DNA from: Nocardioidaceae bacterium
GTDB taxonomy: Bacteria > Actinomycetota > Actinomycetes > Propionibacteriales > Nocardioidaceae
Direction: 5' to 3'
Assembly: GCA_009780515.1 (NCBI GenBank)
Contig: WQZX01000006.1
Span: forward strand, 1 to 64,000
DNA length: 64,000 nt
The notes beneath the pieces were generated by a model. That model worked only from the letters and a program-made list of their open reading frames with translations, was not told the origin of the DNA and ran no database searches. Within the stretch, counting starts at the first letter, position 1. Each line of letters opens with the position of its first letter. Shown here in pieces: positions 1 to 10,352 of the stretch. The position numbers were made by a program, and so were the translations under genes.

Positions 1-77
1 ACGAGGTGTCCTTTGCTCGGCGTCGAATCGTGTGTGTGAGAACTCCGATTCTCCCGCCCAGCAAGGGCATTCTCGTC

Positions 78-311
78 CTACGCCACGCTCACACCGGCAA
101 CCTCATCGGTGGATCCGGGCTGATTCGAGGGGCGCTTGACCTCCTTGCGGAGCTGGAAATCGATGGGGTACGGCGCTCTGGCGTAGTCGACCAGGGCGGA
201 GGCGAATCCGGCCTCGACAAAGTGCGCAAGGAACTTCTCGCTGACGGTCCGGTCGTAGCGAAGGTCTCCGAAGTCGACCATGTTCGAGCTCCGTTCTCTT
301 GATGGATTCAC
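78..311 (-). CDS. hypothetical protein (short, possibly a fragment)
   Basis: ORF MNPSRERSSNMVDFGDLRYDRTVSEKFLAHFVEAG...; non-repetitive protein-like composition; no recognised family. Confidence 0.35.
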   Translation of the reverse strand: MNPSRERSSNMVDFGDLRYDRTVSEKFLAHFVEAGFASALVDYARAPYPIDFQLRKEVKRPSNQPGSTDEVAGVSVA

Positions 312-500
312 GCTACTTGACGGCGAGGGGCGGTCCGCCGCTCGATGTTCAGGCCGGCGATGCGTGCTTCGTTCTTCATGGCGCTGACCGTGCTCCCTGG
401 CTCCGACGCTTCCCGTCGCCGCACGCTATGCGCATAGGGCGTCGCTGGGGCGGGAATTGGCGGTCCGGTAGCCCGGAAGGACCATGAGAGTTGACCTGAT

Positions 501-824
501 GTGTCGGGGGCAACCGACACGATGCGACTCGTGATAGCAACAGCAATCGCGGATACCGACACCTCGACTGTCTGCCTAGGGGCCCCGCCCGAGTGGCAGT
601 GCGACAGCCTTTTCGCCGACTACGACAACGGCGCTGTCGGCATTCTCGTAGCGCCCATCGAGCCCGGGGACGAGGCAGGACGTCGACGGTGCCCGAACCC
701 CGCGCGCTGGCGACTCACATTCGATGCGCGGGACATCCGTGTGAGCCACAACCTCGTCGGCCTCAAGTGCGACGAGTGCAAGCAGTTCATGGATGGCGCA
801 TACATCGCGGCGCGCCGACTTTAG
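501..824 (+). CDS. hypothetical protein
   Basis: 107 aa ORF MSGATDTMRLVIATAIADTDTSTVCLGAPPEWQCDSLF... with protein-like composition; competes with overlapping frames. Confidence 0.35.
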   Translation: MSGATDTMRLVIATAIADTDTSTVCLGAPPEWQCDSLFADYDNGAVGILVAPIEPGDEAGRRRCPNPARWRLTFDARDIRVSHNLVGLKCDECKQFMDGAYIAARRL

Positions 825-974
825 ACCGCCCGAAGCGACAACTGTCGAGATGCAGTGACGGTTGACGAGGTGGCGAACCTTGGCGGACCGAGCCACGGCA
901 AGGTCATCGAGCAGAGTTCGGCGCGTGCGTGAGTAGTCGCGCGAGCTGACTGCCCGGGTCAGTAGCCTCGGCGG

Positions 975-1586
975 GTGTCACGAGTTGAGGTCGCGGCGGC
1001 GTACGACTCCCGTGCCGAGGAGTACGTCGAGAAGCTGGGATCGGTGCACCAGATGGCGGACCGAGATCGGCTCACGATCGAGGAGTGGCGCGACAGCACG
1101 GCAGGCGGGCTGCTGGACGCTGGGTGCGGTCCGGGGCACTGGACCGAGGTGCTGGCTGAGCATGGTCGCCGTGACGTAGTGGGGATCGACGGGTCCACTC
1201 GGTTCCTCGAGTCCGCACGGGAACGATTTCCGGGCAATCGGTTCGTCGTCGGCGACCTATCAGCGCTCCCGGTCACCTCGCGATCCCTCGGTGGCATCCT
1301 GGCCTGGTACTCGGTGATCCACACGCCGCCGGGAGAACTGCCCGAGATCCTCGACGAGTTCGCGCGCACCCTCGCGCCGGGAGGTTCGCTCCTGTTGGGC
1401 TTCTTCGCGGGCGAGCCCGGCGGCGCGTTCGACCATGCGGTGACGACGGCGTACTACTGGTCCGCGGTCGCGCTGACGGATCTGTTCCACCGATGCGGCT
1501 TCACGGTCGACCACGCAGAGACCCGCCGAGACCCCGACGTACGTCGCACTCACGGCGAGTTGCGTGCGACCCGAACGACGACTTGA
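975..1586 (+). CDS. class I SAM-dependent methyltransferase
   Basis: Motif I LLDAGCGPGHWTEVLAEHG, VVGIDGSTRFLESARERFP, and APGGSLLLGFF. Confidence 0.8.
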   Translation: MSRVEVAAAYDSRAEEYVEKLGSVHQMADRDRLTIEEWRDSTAGGLLDAGCGPGHWTEVLAEHGRRDVVGIDGSTRFLESARERFPGNRFVVGDLSALPVTSRSLGGILAWYSVIHTPPGELPEILDEFARTLAPGGSLLLGFFAGEPGGAFDHAVTTAYYWSAVALTDLFHRCGFTVDHAETRRDPDVRRTHGELRATRTTT

Positions 1587-1604
1587 GCGCATAGCCCCGT
1601 TCGC

Positions 1605-1805
1605 TCAACTCATCCGAGAGTGGACCTCGTCGAAGAGCTCGTTGAGCATCGCCTCCGCCCCCGGCGGCCCCAGCTCGGATCCGCCGAATCGGAAGACCTG
1701 ATACCCCGCGAGTTTGAGCCGTCGGTCCTCAACTGCATCGCGGAACAGCCTCTCGGGTCGCCCCAAAGAGTCCTGCCAGTAGGCACGTAGTAGGCAAGCA
1801 TCCAA
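1605..1805 (-). pseudogene. truncated nuclease/DUF559-like C-terminal fragment
   Basis: 66 aa ORF with ..EDRRLKLAGYQVFRFGGSEL.., resembling the C-terminus of restriction-endonuclease-fold proteins; no N-terminal part in frame upstream. Confidence 0.35.
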
Positions 1806-1806
1806 A

Positions 1807-1853
1807 ACGAAACATCTCCTGATCTGCGTCTGCGCAGGTCAGGAGATGTTTTC
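1807..1853 (-). terminator. inverted repeat downstream of tRNA-Val
   Basis: GAAACATCTCCTGA ... TCAGGAGATGTTTTC stem-loop just 3' of the minus-strand tRNA. Confidence 0.7.
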
Positions 1854-1860
1854 GTGACGG

Positions 1861-1932
1861 TGGGTGATACTGGGTTCGAACCAGTGACCTCTTCGGTGTG
1901 AACGAAGCGCGCTACCACTGCGCCAATCACCC
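1861..1932 (-). tRNA. tRNA-Val (anticodon CAC)
   Basis: Reverse complement GGGTGATTGGCGCAGTGGTAGCGCGCTTCGTTCACACCGAAGAGGTCACTGGTTCGAACCCAGTATCACCCA; loop TTCACAC. Confidence 0.92.
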
Positions 1933-1947
1933 GTGCGGTGGTCGAGA

Positions 1948-2622
1948 TTAGCGCATCGACACCGGGCGTTCACATTCGGGGCGGCGGAGGATGCCGAGGG
2001 TGATGAGCAGCTGTGCGGCGATGTAGGTCGCCATCACGGTGAAGGACTGGAGGGCCGGGAGGCCGGAGGTGAAGGCGTCGAGCGCGATGAGGGCGTCGGA
2101 GACGAAGAAGAGCGCGCCGCCGGCCCCGGCGAGCGGGTGAACGCCGGTGCTGGTGAGGGCCATCGCGGTGAGGCAGCCGCCGTACACGACGACGGCGGGG
2201 GTCATCGCGCCCGCTCCGGGCAGGCAGACGACGACGAGAGCGAGGAACGCGGCGAGGTAGGCCGCTGTCCAGCCACGGCGCCGGTGGAGGACGCTGTGGC
2301 GCCGGTAGGGCCAGAAGGCCGAGATGTAGGTGACCTGGGCGAGCAGGAAGCACGCGATCATCGCCAGGAACGCCGGGTCGCCGCCGAGAAGACGCGGGGC
2401 GGTGTCGCCGAGCCAGGAGAAGCCCAGGGCGAGCAGCAGCGCACGGACCAGGCGAGGGCGGGGCCCGAGGGTCGCCGCCAGCACGAAGAGCACCAGCGCC
2501 GGCATCAGCAGCACCTGGCTGGCGTCCGCCAGCGTGTGCGCGTGGACGAGCTGTGCCGTCAGGTGGACGACCGAGACGACGAGGTACGCCGCGAGCGCGA
2601 CTCGGGCGCGGGTGCTGGTCAC
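1948..2622 (-). CDS. lysoplasmalogenase (YhhN/TMEM86-like membrane protein)
   Basis: Multi-TM ORF with LGFSWLGDTAPRLL and FLLAQVTYISAFWPYRR, typical of YhhN family. Confidence 0.75.
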   Translation of the reverse strand: MTSTRARVALAAYLVVSVVHLTAQLVHAHTLADASQVLLMPALVLFVLAATLGPRPRLVRALLLALGFSWLGDTAPRLLGGDPAFLAMIACFLLAQVTYISAFWPYRRHSVLHRRRGWTAAYLAAFLALVVVCLPGAGAMTPAVVVYGGCLTAMALTSTGVHPLAGAGGALFFVSDALIALDAFTSGLPALQSFTVMATYIAAQLLITLGILRRPECERPVSMR

Positions 2623-3320
2623 CCGCGGATCATCTCGTGCTCACGGGTGCGCCACGTCTCGAGGACCCTGCGTGTCACAGGTCCCGGGACCGGCAGGTCG
2701 CGGTCGTCCCATCGGTGGACGGGCTGGACCGTCCGGATGCTCGAGGTCAGGAAGACCTCTTCGGCCGAAGCGCAGACCTCCAACGGCTCGTCGACCTCGC
2801 GGGCGCCGTACCAGTCGAGGACGAGGTGCCGGGTGACGCCGGGCAGGCAGCCGCTGGCGAGGGTCGGCGTGCGCAGCTCGCCGTCGACGACGTAGAAGAC
2901 ATTGGCGCCGGTGCCCTCGCAGACGTTGCCGGCCGCGTTCGCGAGCACGCACTCGCCGGCTCCGCGGGCGACGGCGTGCCGCAGCGCGACCACGTTGTCG
3001 GCGTACGCCGTGGTCTTGTGGCCTACGAGCGGTCCGTGCTCGTTCAGGCGCCACGGAGCGGTGACGACGGCGATGCTCTCGGCCGGCGGTGGCGTCGGTG
3101 CCGGTGTGATCGCGAGGTCGCCGCCGGCGGCGGTGACACGGACGCGTCCGAGGGGGAGTGGGTCGCGGGCGAGCACGTCGATCAGCCGCCGCCGAACGTC
3201 GGCGACGTCGAGCGTGGCGAGCCCCGTGGCCGCTGCGGAGCGCTCGAGCCGGGCGAGGTGGAGGTCGAGCGCGAACGGTTGCCCACCCACCACCCGGACG
3301 GTCTCGAACAGGGCCTGCAC
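2619..3320 (-). CDS. aminotransferase class IV (aminodeoxychorismate lyase-like)
   Basis: FETVRVVGGQPFALDLHLARLERSA..., KTTAYADNVVALRHAVARGAGECVLANAAGNVCEGTGANVF motif. Confidence 0.85.
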   Translation of the reverse strand: MQALFETVRVVGGQPFALDLHLARLERSAAATGLATLDVADVRRRLIDVLARDPLPLGRVRVTAAGGDLAITPAPTPPPAESIAVVTAPWRLNEHGPLVGHKTTAYADNVVALRHAVARGAGECVLANAAGNVCEGTGANVFYVVDGELRTPTLASGCLPGVTRHLVLDWYGAREVDEPLEVCASAEEVFLTSSIRTVQPVHRWDDRDLPVPGPVTRRVLETWRTREHEMIRG

Positions 3321-3444
3321 GCGGGCAACTCTAGGGTGACGACGCCCCGAACTCCGACCCCGTTTTGGTGGTCTCCTGGGGATCGGCTAGTGTTCTCAAC
3401 CGCACCGGCAAACCGGTCCGAAAGGGCCGAGAAGCAGGTGCGAT

Positions 3445-3517
<73 letters not shown>

Positions 3518-3563
3518 CTGAGTGGTCAGACCACTGGCTGACCCAGGCCAGGTAGACCACCGC

Positions 3564-3634
3564 GGTGGGTTGGCCGAGAGGCGAGGCAACGGACTGCAAA
3601 TCCGTGTACACGGGTTCAAATCCCGTACCCACCT
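3564..3634 (+). tRNA. tRNA-Cys (anticodon GCA)
   Basis: GGTGGGTTGGCCGAGAGGCGAGGCAACGGACTGCAAATCCGTGTACACGGGTTCAAATCCCGTACCCACCT. Confidence 0.95.
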
Positions 3635-3653
3635 CGCTACAACTCAACAGCTA

Positions 3654-3725
3654 GGGCGATTGGCGCAGCGGTAGCGCGCTTCCTTGACACGGAAGAGGTC
3701 ACTGGTTCAAACCCAGTATCGCCCA
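3654..3725 (+). tRNA. tRNA-Val (anticodon GAC)
   Basis: GGGCGATTGGCGCAGCGGTAGCGCGCTTCCTTGACACGGAAGAGGTCACTGGTTCAAACCCAGTATCGCCCA. Confidence 0.95.
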
Positions 3726-3731
3726 CCACCC

Positions 3732-3779
3732 AAAAAAGGCCCCGTGACCTGCAGGAATGCAGATCACGGGGCCTTTGAA
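3732..3779 (+). terminator. intrinsic-type terminator after the tRNA cluster
   Basis: AAAGGCCCCGTGACCTGCA...TGCAGATCACGGGGCCTTT inverted repeat. Confidence 0.8.
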
Positions 3780-4119
3780 ACTCACCGGCATGCTACGGAA
3801 TCGCTATCTCGACCCCGGGCACAAACGTCACAGCCGCCCCGCCCTCCGGAGAGAACGGAGCGGTCATGCGGTGCGCCAGGCCGGCCCGCTCAGATCAGTC
3901 CGCCTTGAGGTCGAGGGGCGGGTGGCCCTGACCGTTCTGGAATCGGGTGGTAGCGCGGGCCGGGCGGGTGGTGGCGTCACCGGATCAGCATCCACGAAAT
4001 GTCGGGCCGGCTCATCCGGATATACGGCCGCGGGGCCCTCTCGCCTCTGGGTAGAGTCTGCGCCAAGAGAGCGGCCCAGCCGTAGGGGTCGCCGTGCGAT
4101 CCCTAGATTGGTGGCTCCC

Positions 4120-6108
4120 GTGTCCGACATCTCGATCCTCATCCGCAACGACGCCGGAGAGGAGGAGCGGACCGTCGAGGCCGGCACCAGGGCCTGGCAG
4201 CTCTTCGCCGACGATCCCGACGTGGTCGCGGCTCGCGTCGGTGGCGCCTTGAAGGACCTGTCCTACGAGCTTGCCGCCGGTGACGCCGTCGAGTCGGTCG
4301 CCATCGGCAGCCCCGACGGGCTGGACATCCTGCGCCACTCGACCGCCCACGTCCTGGCCCAGGCAGTGCAGCAGGTCTTCCCGGACGCCAAGCTCGGCAT
4401 CGGCCCGCCGATCACCGACGGCTTCTACTACGACTTCGACGTCGAGAGCCCGTTCGTGCCCGAGGACCTCGCCAAGCTCGAGACGGCGATGCGCAAGATC
4501 ATCAAGGAGAACCAGCGCTTCGAGCGCCGGGTCACCAACGACGCGGACGCGCTGACCGAGCTCGCCGACGAGCCGTACAAGGTCGAGCTGATCGGCCTGA
4601 AGGGCTCCGGGAACGCGGAGGACGCAGCCGAGGGAGCCGGCGCCGAGGTCGGCGCCGGCGAGCTGACCATCTACGACAACATCAACCGCAAGGGCGAGGT
4701 CGCGTGGAAGGACCTCTGCCGCGGCCCGCACCTGCCGACCACCAAGCGCATCCCGGCGTTCAAGCTGATGCGGAGCGCGGCGGCGTACTGGCGCGGCGAC
4801 GAGAAGAACAAGCAGCTCCAGCGCATCTACGGCACCGCATGGCCGACCAAGGAGGAGCTCGAGGAGCACCTCCACCGCCTCGAGGAGGCCGAGAAGCGCG
4901 ACCACCGCAGGCTCGGCCGCGAGCTCGACCTCTTCAGCTTCCCCGACGAGATCGGCTCCGGCCTGCCCGTCTTCCATCCCAAGGGCGGTGTGATCAAGCG
5001 CGAGATGGAGGACTACGTCCGCCAGCGCCACATCGAGGAGGGCTTCTCGTACGTCGGCACGCCGCACATCACCAAGGACGGCGTCTTCCACACCAGCGGC
5101 CACCTGCCGTACTACGCCGACACGATGTTCCCGCCGATGGAGTTCGAGGGTGCGAACTACCAGCTCAAGGCGATGAACTGCCCGATGCACAACCTCATCT
5201 TCAGCAGCAGGGGCAGGTCCTACCGCGAGCTGCCGCTGCGGCTCTTCGAGTTCGGCCACGTCTACCGCTACGAGAAGTCCGGCGTCATCCACGGCCTGAC
5301 CCGCGTGCGCGGCTTCGCGCAGGACGACAGCCACTCCTACTGCACCCCGGAGCAGGCGCCCGACGAGGTCAAGCACCTGCTGGACTTCATGCTCAGCGTG
5401 CTGCGCGACTTCGGCCTCGACGACTTCTACCTCGAGCTCTCGACGCGCGACGACAGCAAGCCGGACAAGTTCGTCGGCTCCGACGAGGACTGGGCGACCG
5501 CGACCGAGATCCTGGAGAAGGTCGCCACCGAGTCCGGCCTCGACCTCGTGCCCGACCCGGGCGGCGCGGCCTTCTACGGCCCGAAGATCTCCGTCCAGGC
5601 CAAGGACGCCATCGGCCGCACCTGGCAGATGGGCACGGTCCAGTACGACTTCAACCAGCCCGCCCGCTTCGGGCTGGAGTACACCTCGTCCGACGGCTCG
5701 AAGCAGCAGCCGGTGATGATCCACTCCGCGAAGTTCGGCTCGATCGAGCGGTTCCTCGGCGTGCTCGTCGAGCACTACGCCGGTGCGTTCCCTCCCTGGC
5801 TCGCGCCGATCCAGGTCGAGGGCATCCCGATCGCCGAGCGCCACGCCGACTACCTGTACGACGTCGCGGCCCAGCTCAGGAAGCAGGGCATCCGCGTGGA
5901 GGTCGACGACTCCGACGACCGCATGCAGAAGAAGATCCGCAACGCGCAGCTGCAGAAGGTGCCGTTCATGGTCATCGCCGGCGACGCCGACGTGGAGGCA
6001 GGCGCGGTCAGCTTCCGCTATCGCGACGGCCGTCAGGACAACGGTGTGCCGATCGCCGAGGCGATCGAGCGAGTCGTCGCCGCCGTACGCTCCCGCGAAC
6101 AGGTGTGA
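4120..6108 (+). CDS. thrS: threonyl-tRNA synthetase
   Basis: TGS domain start [15 protein letters not shown]; catalytic [28 protein letters not shown]; the ORF is open further upstream, but GTG 4120 fits the N-terminus. Confidence 0.97.
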   Translation: MSDISILIRNDAGEEERTVEAGTRAWQLFADDPDVVAARVGGALKDLSYELAAGDAVESVAIGSPDGLDILRHSTAHVLAQAVQQVFPDAKLGIGPPITDGFYYDFDVESPFVPEDLAKLETAMRKIIKENQRFERRVTNDADALTELADEPYKVELIGLKGSGNAEDAAEGAGAEVGAGELTIYDNINRKGEVAWKDLCRGPHLPTTKRIPAFKLMRSAAAYWRGDEKNKQLQRIYGTAWPTKEELEEHLHRLEEAEKRDHRRLGRELDLFSFPDEIGSGLPVFHPKGGVIKREMEDYVRQRHIEEGFSYVGTPHITKDGVFHTSGHLPYYADTMFPPMEFEGANYQLKAMNCPMHNLIFSSRGRSYRELPLRLFEFGHVYRYEKSGVIHGLTRVRGFAQDDSHSYCTPEQAPDEVKHLLDFMLSVLRDFGLDDFYLELSTRDDSKPDKFVGSDEDWATATEILEKVATESGLDLVPDPGGAAFYGPKISVQAKDAIGRTWQMGTVQYDFNQPARFGLEYTSSDGSKQQPVMIHSAKFGSIERFLGVLVEHYAGAFPPWLAPIQVEGIPIAERHADYLYDVAAQLRKQGIRVEVDDSDDRMQKKIRNAQLQKVPFMVIAGDADVEAGAVSFRYRDGRQDNGVPIAEAIERVVAAVRSREQV

Positions 6109-6115
6109 GGTCGTG

Positions 6116-7105
6116 ATGCGGCTCCGGGTCGGCGCGGCGGCCACCGTTGCGGCCGTCGCGCTGCTCGGCGGCTGCGCGCTGCCCGCGAGCATCACGGGCA
6201 AGGACCAGGCGGGGCCGCGGGCGCCGCTCAGCTCGGCCTCCGCGTCCGGCGACGGCGGGGGAGCCGGGGTGCCGTCGGACGCCAGCAGCCTGGCGTCTGC
6301 CGCGCAGGAGATGGCGACGCGCGACAACGGCACCGGCGCCCCGGCGGACTCACCCGGTGTTGTCACCGACCCGAGCGCCATGCTCGGCGGAGACATCAGC
6401 TGGCCCCAGTGCCCGCCGGGCATGGGCATTCCGCAGAAGCGCTCGACCGGGCAGCCGATGCCGCTGCCCGACGCCGAGTTCGTCGTCGTCGGTCTCACCG
6501 ACGGACCGGGCTTCGTGGCCAACCCGTGCCTCAAGTCGCAGGTCCAGTGGGTGAAGGTCCACCGGCTGCCGTTGTCGGCGTACTCCGTCGTCAGCTATCC
6601 CGACGCCAAGGACCTCGCCAAGTACGGCGCCGACGGACCCTACGACCCGTCCACGCTGCCCGGCAGGCTCAAGAATGTGGGCTACCAGGAGGCGACGTAC
6701 AACGTCGGCTCGATGGGGAGCGCGGGGCTGAACACCCCGCTGGTGTGGCTGGACGTCGAGAGCGTGCCCGACTTCGACTGGCCCGCGAACAACACCGCGA
6801 ACAACGCCGCCGTCGTGCAGGGCGAGGCACGCGGCTACAAGGAGGCCGGGTACGCCGTCGGCGTCTACGGCACCCCGACGATCTGGAAGGGCATCGTCGG
6901 CGGGCTCACGCTCGGCGGGAACGTCCCGGAGTGGCGTGCCGCGGGCCAGACCTCGCAGGCCGAGGCCACCATCAGGTGCGGCTCCGCGTGGTCCATCCAG
7001 GGCGGTCAGGGCGTCCTGGGACAGTGGGTGGAGGAGCGGCGCGATCGCAACCTCACCTGCCCGGGAGCCATGGGCGACCTGAGCAAGTGGTTCGATCGGG
7101 GCTGA
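6116..7105 (+). CDS. lipoprotein with GH25/DUF1906-like domain
   Basis: Lipobox ALLGGC; DISWPQCPPG..., TPLVWLDVESVPDFDWP; start chosen at MRLRVGAAATVAAVALLGGC. Confidence 0.65.
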   Translation: MRLRVGAAATVAAVALLGGCALPASITGKDQAGPRAPLSSASASGDGGGAGVPSDASSLASAAQEMATRDNGTGAPADSPGVVTDPSAMLGGDISWPQCPPGMGIPQKRSTGQPMPLPDAEFVVVGLTDGPGFVANPCLKSQVQWVKVHRLPLSAYSVVSYPDAKDLAKYGADGPYDPSTLPGRLKNVGYQEATYNVGSMGSAGLNTPLVWLDVESVPDFDWPANNTANNAAVVQGEARGYKEAGYAVGVYGTPTIWKGIVGGLTLGGNVPEWRAAGQTSQAEATIRCGSAWSIQGGQGVLGQWVEERRDRNLTCPGAMGDLSKWFDRG

Positions 7106-7152
7106 CCGCTCGGCGCGAGACAGGGGTACGACGACGCGGGGACGAGGGGACG

Positions 7153-7857
7153 ATGGTGGACGTGAAGCCGGATGGGCGCCAGCTGCGCTGGCGTGAGCAC
7201 AACGAGCAGCGCCGTCAGGCGATCGTGCAGGCCGCCGTCGAGGTGCTCGAGAGCCAGCAGCCGGGCGACGAGGCGCAGGTCCAGGCCGTCGCCGACCGCG
7301 CGGGCCTGAGCCGCACGGTGATCTACCGGCACTTCGAGGACCGCTCGGACCTCGACCGGGCCGTGCAGCGCTCCATCTGCGACCAGATCGGCCTCGAGCT
7401 GCTCTCCGCGCTCGCGATCGACGGCAAGCCCGACGAGATCGTCACCCAGGTCGTCAGCGCCTTCGTGCGCTGGACCGTCGCCCACCCGTCGCTGTTCCTG
7501 TTCGCCGACCGCGACCTCGTCGAGTGGGGGCCGAGCCCGATCGCCGAGGCGATGGAGCAGATCGCGGCCGGGATCGAGGACATCATCAGCACCGTCGTCG
7601 GCGCGCTCGGCGTGGAGCTGAGCCCCAACGACATGGCCGGCCTGGAGCCGTGGGTGTTCGCGATGATCGGCGGCGTCTTCGCGGCCGTACGACGCTGGCT
7701 CGGCCGACCCGAGCGCCGACCGGACACCGAGGGCTTCGTCGCGATGATGGCCGAGGTGATCTGGGTCCAGATCAACGGCATGGCGCTGTCGCGCGGGATC
7801 AGCCTCCCGGACCTGCCGGTCGCCGAGCTGCTCCAGCCGCTGAGTGGGGCGGAATGA
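7153..7857 (+). CDS. TetR/AcrR family transcriptional regulator
   Basis: N-terminal HTH RRQAIVQAAVEVLESQQ...VQAVADRAGLSRTVIYRHFEDRSDLDRAV. Confidence 0.85.
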   Translation: MVDVKPDGRQLRWREHNEQRRQAIVQAAVEVLESQQPGDEAQVQAVADRAGLSRTVIYRHFEDRSDLDRAVQRSICDQIGLELLSALAIDGKPDEIVTQVVSAFVRWTVAHPSLFLFADRDLVEWGPSPIAEAMEQIAAGIEDIISTVVGALGVELSPNDMAGLEPWVFAMIGGVFAAVRRWLGRPERRPDTEGFVAMMAEVIWVQINGMALSRGISLPDLPVAELLQPLSGAE

Positions 7858-8378
7858 CCGACCCCGACGGCCTGGAGCGCCTGTGGACGCCCTACCGGAT
7901 GGCCTACGTCCGTGGTGTCGAGGAGCCTGTCGCGGGCCCTCCGAAGCCCGAGTGCCCGTTCTGCCGCATCACGCCCGACCCGGCGACATCGGTCGACGAC
8001 GGGCTCGTCGTCCATCGCGGCAGCACGTGCTTCGCCGTACTGAACCTGTATCCGTACAACCCGGGCCACCTGATGGTGCTGCCCTACCGCCACGTCGCGG
8101 ACCTGACCGACCTCGACGACGACGAGACCGACGAGCTGACCGCGCTCACCAAGGAGGCGCTGCGCACGATCCGCGGCGTGTCCTCGCCGGACGCGTTCAA
8201 CGTGGGCATCAACCTCGGGTCGGCGGCCGGGGGGTCGCTGGCGGCGCACCTGCACCAGCACGTCGTGCCGCGGTGGACCGGTGACGCGAACTTCATGACC
8301 GTCACGGGCGGTACCAAGACGCTCCCGCAGCTGCTCGAGAGCACCCGCGATCTCCTGATGGACGCCTGGGGCCGGTAG
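7854..8378 (+). CDS. HIT family protein
   Basis: CPFCRI, LNLYPYNPGHLMVLPYRHV, HLHQHVVPRW (HIT motif); ATGA overlap with previous gene. Confidence 0.92.
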   Translation: MTDPDGLERLWTPYRMAYVRGVEEPVAGPPKPECPFCRITPDPATSVDDGLVVHRGSTCFAVLNLYPYNPGHLMVLPYRHVADLTDLDDDETDELTALTKEALRTIRGVSSPDAFNVGINLGSAAGGSLAAHLHQHVVPRWTGDANFMTVTGGTKTLPQLLESTRDLLMDAWGR

Positions 8379-8388
8379 CCTCCTGCGA

Positions 8389-9102
8389 GTGCTCGAACGG
8401 TTCCGCGCCTTCTGGACCAAACTGTGGGCCCCCGTCGCCCATCTGCTGATCCGGCTCGGGGTGACCCCCAACATGGTCACCTTCGTCGGCACGCTCGGCG
8501 TGTCCGCGGCCGCGCTGGTCTTCTTCCCGACCGGACACCTGCTGATCGGCGTGCTGGTGATCACCGTGTTCGTGTTCAGCGACCTCATCGACGGCTACAT
8601 GGCCCGTACGACGGGACAGGTCTCGTCGTTCGGGTCGTTCTGGGACTCCACGCTCGACCGGATCGGCGACGCCGCGATCTTCGGCGGGCTCGCCCTGTAC
8701 TTCGCCGGGCCGGGGGACAGCTACCTCTACCTGTGCGTGAGCCTCTACCTGCTCGTGACCGGCAACGTCACGTCGTACGCCCGGGCCAAGGCGGAGTCGC
8801 TCGGCATGGACGCCAAGGGCGGCCTGGCCGAGCGCGCCGACCGCCTCGTCTCGACGCTGGTGATGACCGGCCTCGGCGCGCTGCTGGGCCTGCCGATCCT
8901 GATGTACGTCACGCTGTGGGCGCTCGCCGCGGCCAGCACCTACACGGTGTTCTTCCGCGTGCTCAAGGTCTACCGGCAGGCGATCGCGCGCGACACCGAG
9001 CGGCGCCTCGTCGAGGTCACCGCGGCGGCCGGCGCCGACGCCGTCGTCATCGAGGCCGTCGTCGAGCCGACCCACGATGCGGACGGCCGCCCCGAAGCCT
9101 GA
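8389..9102 (+). CDS. pgsA: CDP-alcohol phosphatidyltransferase (phosphatidylinositol phosphate synthase-like)
   Basis: [30 protein letters not shown] matches D-x2-DG-x2-AR-x8-G-x3-D-x3-D. Confidence 0.88.
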   Translation: MLERFRAFWTKLWAPVAHLLIRLGVTPNMVTFVGTLGVSAAALVFFPTGHLLIGVLVITVFVFSDLIDGYMARTTGQVSSFGSFWDSTLDRIGDAAIFGGLALYFAGPGDSYLYLCVSLYLLVTGNVTSYARAKAESLGMDAKGGLAERADRLVSTLVMTGLGALLGLPILMYVTLWALAAASTYTVFFRVLKVYRQAIARDTERRLVEVTAAAGADAVVIEAVVEPTHDADGRPEA

Positions 9103-9133
9103 TCGACGCCGCTCGCGCCGTAGAATCGGCGCT

Positions 9134-10039
9134 ATGAGCGAGCAGCACACCGCCGAGAGCGGCACCGGTACGTCCCGAGTCAAGCGCGGCATGGCCGAGA
9201 TGCTCAAGGGCGGCGTGATCATGGACGTGGTCACGCCCGACCAGGCCAAGATCGCCGAGGACGCCGGAGCTGTCGCGGTGATGGCCCTCGAGCGCGTGCC
9301 CGCCGACATCCGGGCCCAGGGCGGCGTCTCGCGCGCCAGCGACCCGGACATGATCGACGGCATCATCGAGGCCGTCTCGATCCCGGTCATGGCCAAGGCG
9401 CGCATCGGCCACTTCGTGGAGGCGCAGGTGCTGCAGAGCCTCGGTGTCGACTACATCGACGAGTCCGAGGTGCTCACGCCGGTCGACTACGCCAACCACA
9501 TCGACAAGTGGGCCTTCACGGTGCCCTTCGTGTGCGGTGCCACCAACCTCGGCGAGGCGCTGCGTCGCATCACCGAGGGCGCGGCCATGATCCGCTCCAA
9601 GGGCGAGGCCGGCACCGGTGACGCCTCCAACGCGGTGACGCACATGCGCACCCTGCGCCAGGAGATCCGCCGGCTGACCGTCCTCAACGAGGACGAGCTG
9701 TACGTCGCCGCCAAGGAGCTGCAGGCGCCGTACGAGCTGGTCAAGGAGGTCGCCGCTGCCGGCAAGCTCCCGGTCGTGCTGTTCACCGCCGGCGGCCTCG
9801 CCACCCCGGCCGACGCCGCGATGATGATGCAGCTCGGCGCCGAGGGCGTCTTCGTCGGCTCCGGGATCTTCAAGTCCGGCAACCCGGCCCAGCGCGCCGA
9901 GGCCATCGTGAAGGCCACGACCTTCTACGACGACCCCGACGTGATCGCGAAGGTCTCCCGCGGTCTCGGTGAGGCCATGGTCGGCATCAACGTCGACGAG
10001 ATCCCGCAGCCCCACCGCCTCGCTGAGCGCGGCTGGTAG
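9134..10039 (+). CDS. pdxS: pyridoxal 5'-phosphate synthase subunit PdxS
   Basis: [56 protein letters not shown]. Confidence 0.97.
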   Translation: MSEQHTAESGTGTSRVKRGMAEMLKGGVIMDVVTPDQAKIAEDAGAVAVMALERVPADIRAQGGVSRASDPDMIDGIIEAVSIPVMAKARIGHFVEAQVLQSLGVDYIDESEVLTPVDYANHIDKWAFTVPFVCGATNLGEALRRITEGAAMIRSKGEAGTGDASNAVTHMRTLRQEIRRLTVLNEDELYVAAKELQAPYELVKEVAAAGKLPVVLFTAGGLATPADAAMMMQLGAEGVFVGSGIFKSGNPAQRAEAIVKATTFYDDPDVIAKVSRGLGEAMVGINVDEIPQPHRLAERGW

Positions 10040-10058
10040 CTCAGCGACTCCCGTCGCC

Positions 10059-10091
10059 ACCGGGTCCGCAGCCTACGGCTGCGGACCCGGT
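10059..10091 (+). terminator. terminator-type hairpin after pdxS
   Basis: Perfect 15-bp arms ACCGGGTCCGCAGCC-TAC-GGCTGCGGACCCGGT. Confidence 0.75.
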
Positions 10092-10176
10092 CCCATTTCG
10101 GGTCTCGACGAGCCGTGGAGCGGGTCACGGTAGGCGCTCGCGGCGGTTCGTGCAGAGGAACAGGAGATCCTTTTCC

Positions 10177-10277
10177 TTGGGACTTCGGTCCCCGGACCGG
10201 TTTGGCAAAATCCCAGGTGGAATGGGCACAAAGTCCCGCATTCCACCACGCGCCCCGACCCCGCGCGCCTAGCGTCG
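10177..10277 (+). promoter_or_regulatory. putative operator/promoter region: GGGAC-N4-GTCCC box, second GTCCC box, TAGCGT -10
   Basis: GGGACTTCGGTCCC (10179-10192), GGGCACAAAGTCCC (10224-10237), GCGCGCCTAGCGTCG (10263-10277); same architecture at 14281-14377. Confidence 0.6.
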
Positions 10278-10352
10278 GCCTCGCTCCAGACGCCCCAAGG
10301 CGTCCCAACAATCGACGTTTCCGGCTCGGCGGGACGGAACGGGGATTCACCG

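Noticed and set aside
3757-4119. N-terminal extension of the thrS ORF
   Set aside because: The upstream part overlaps the tRNA terminator and has no protein-like sequence; GTG 4120 matches the TGS domain start.
4012-6534. 840-aa antisense ORF over thrS
   Set aside because: Shadow ORF of high-GC coding sequence; composition is L/A/V/R/D/E-rich without family motifs, and thrS is certain on the + strand.
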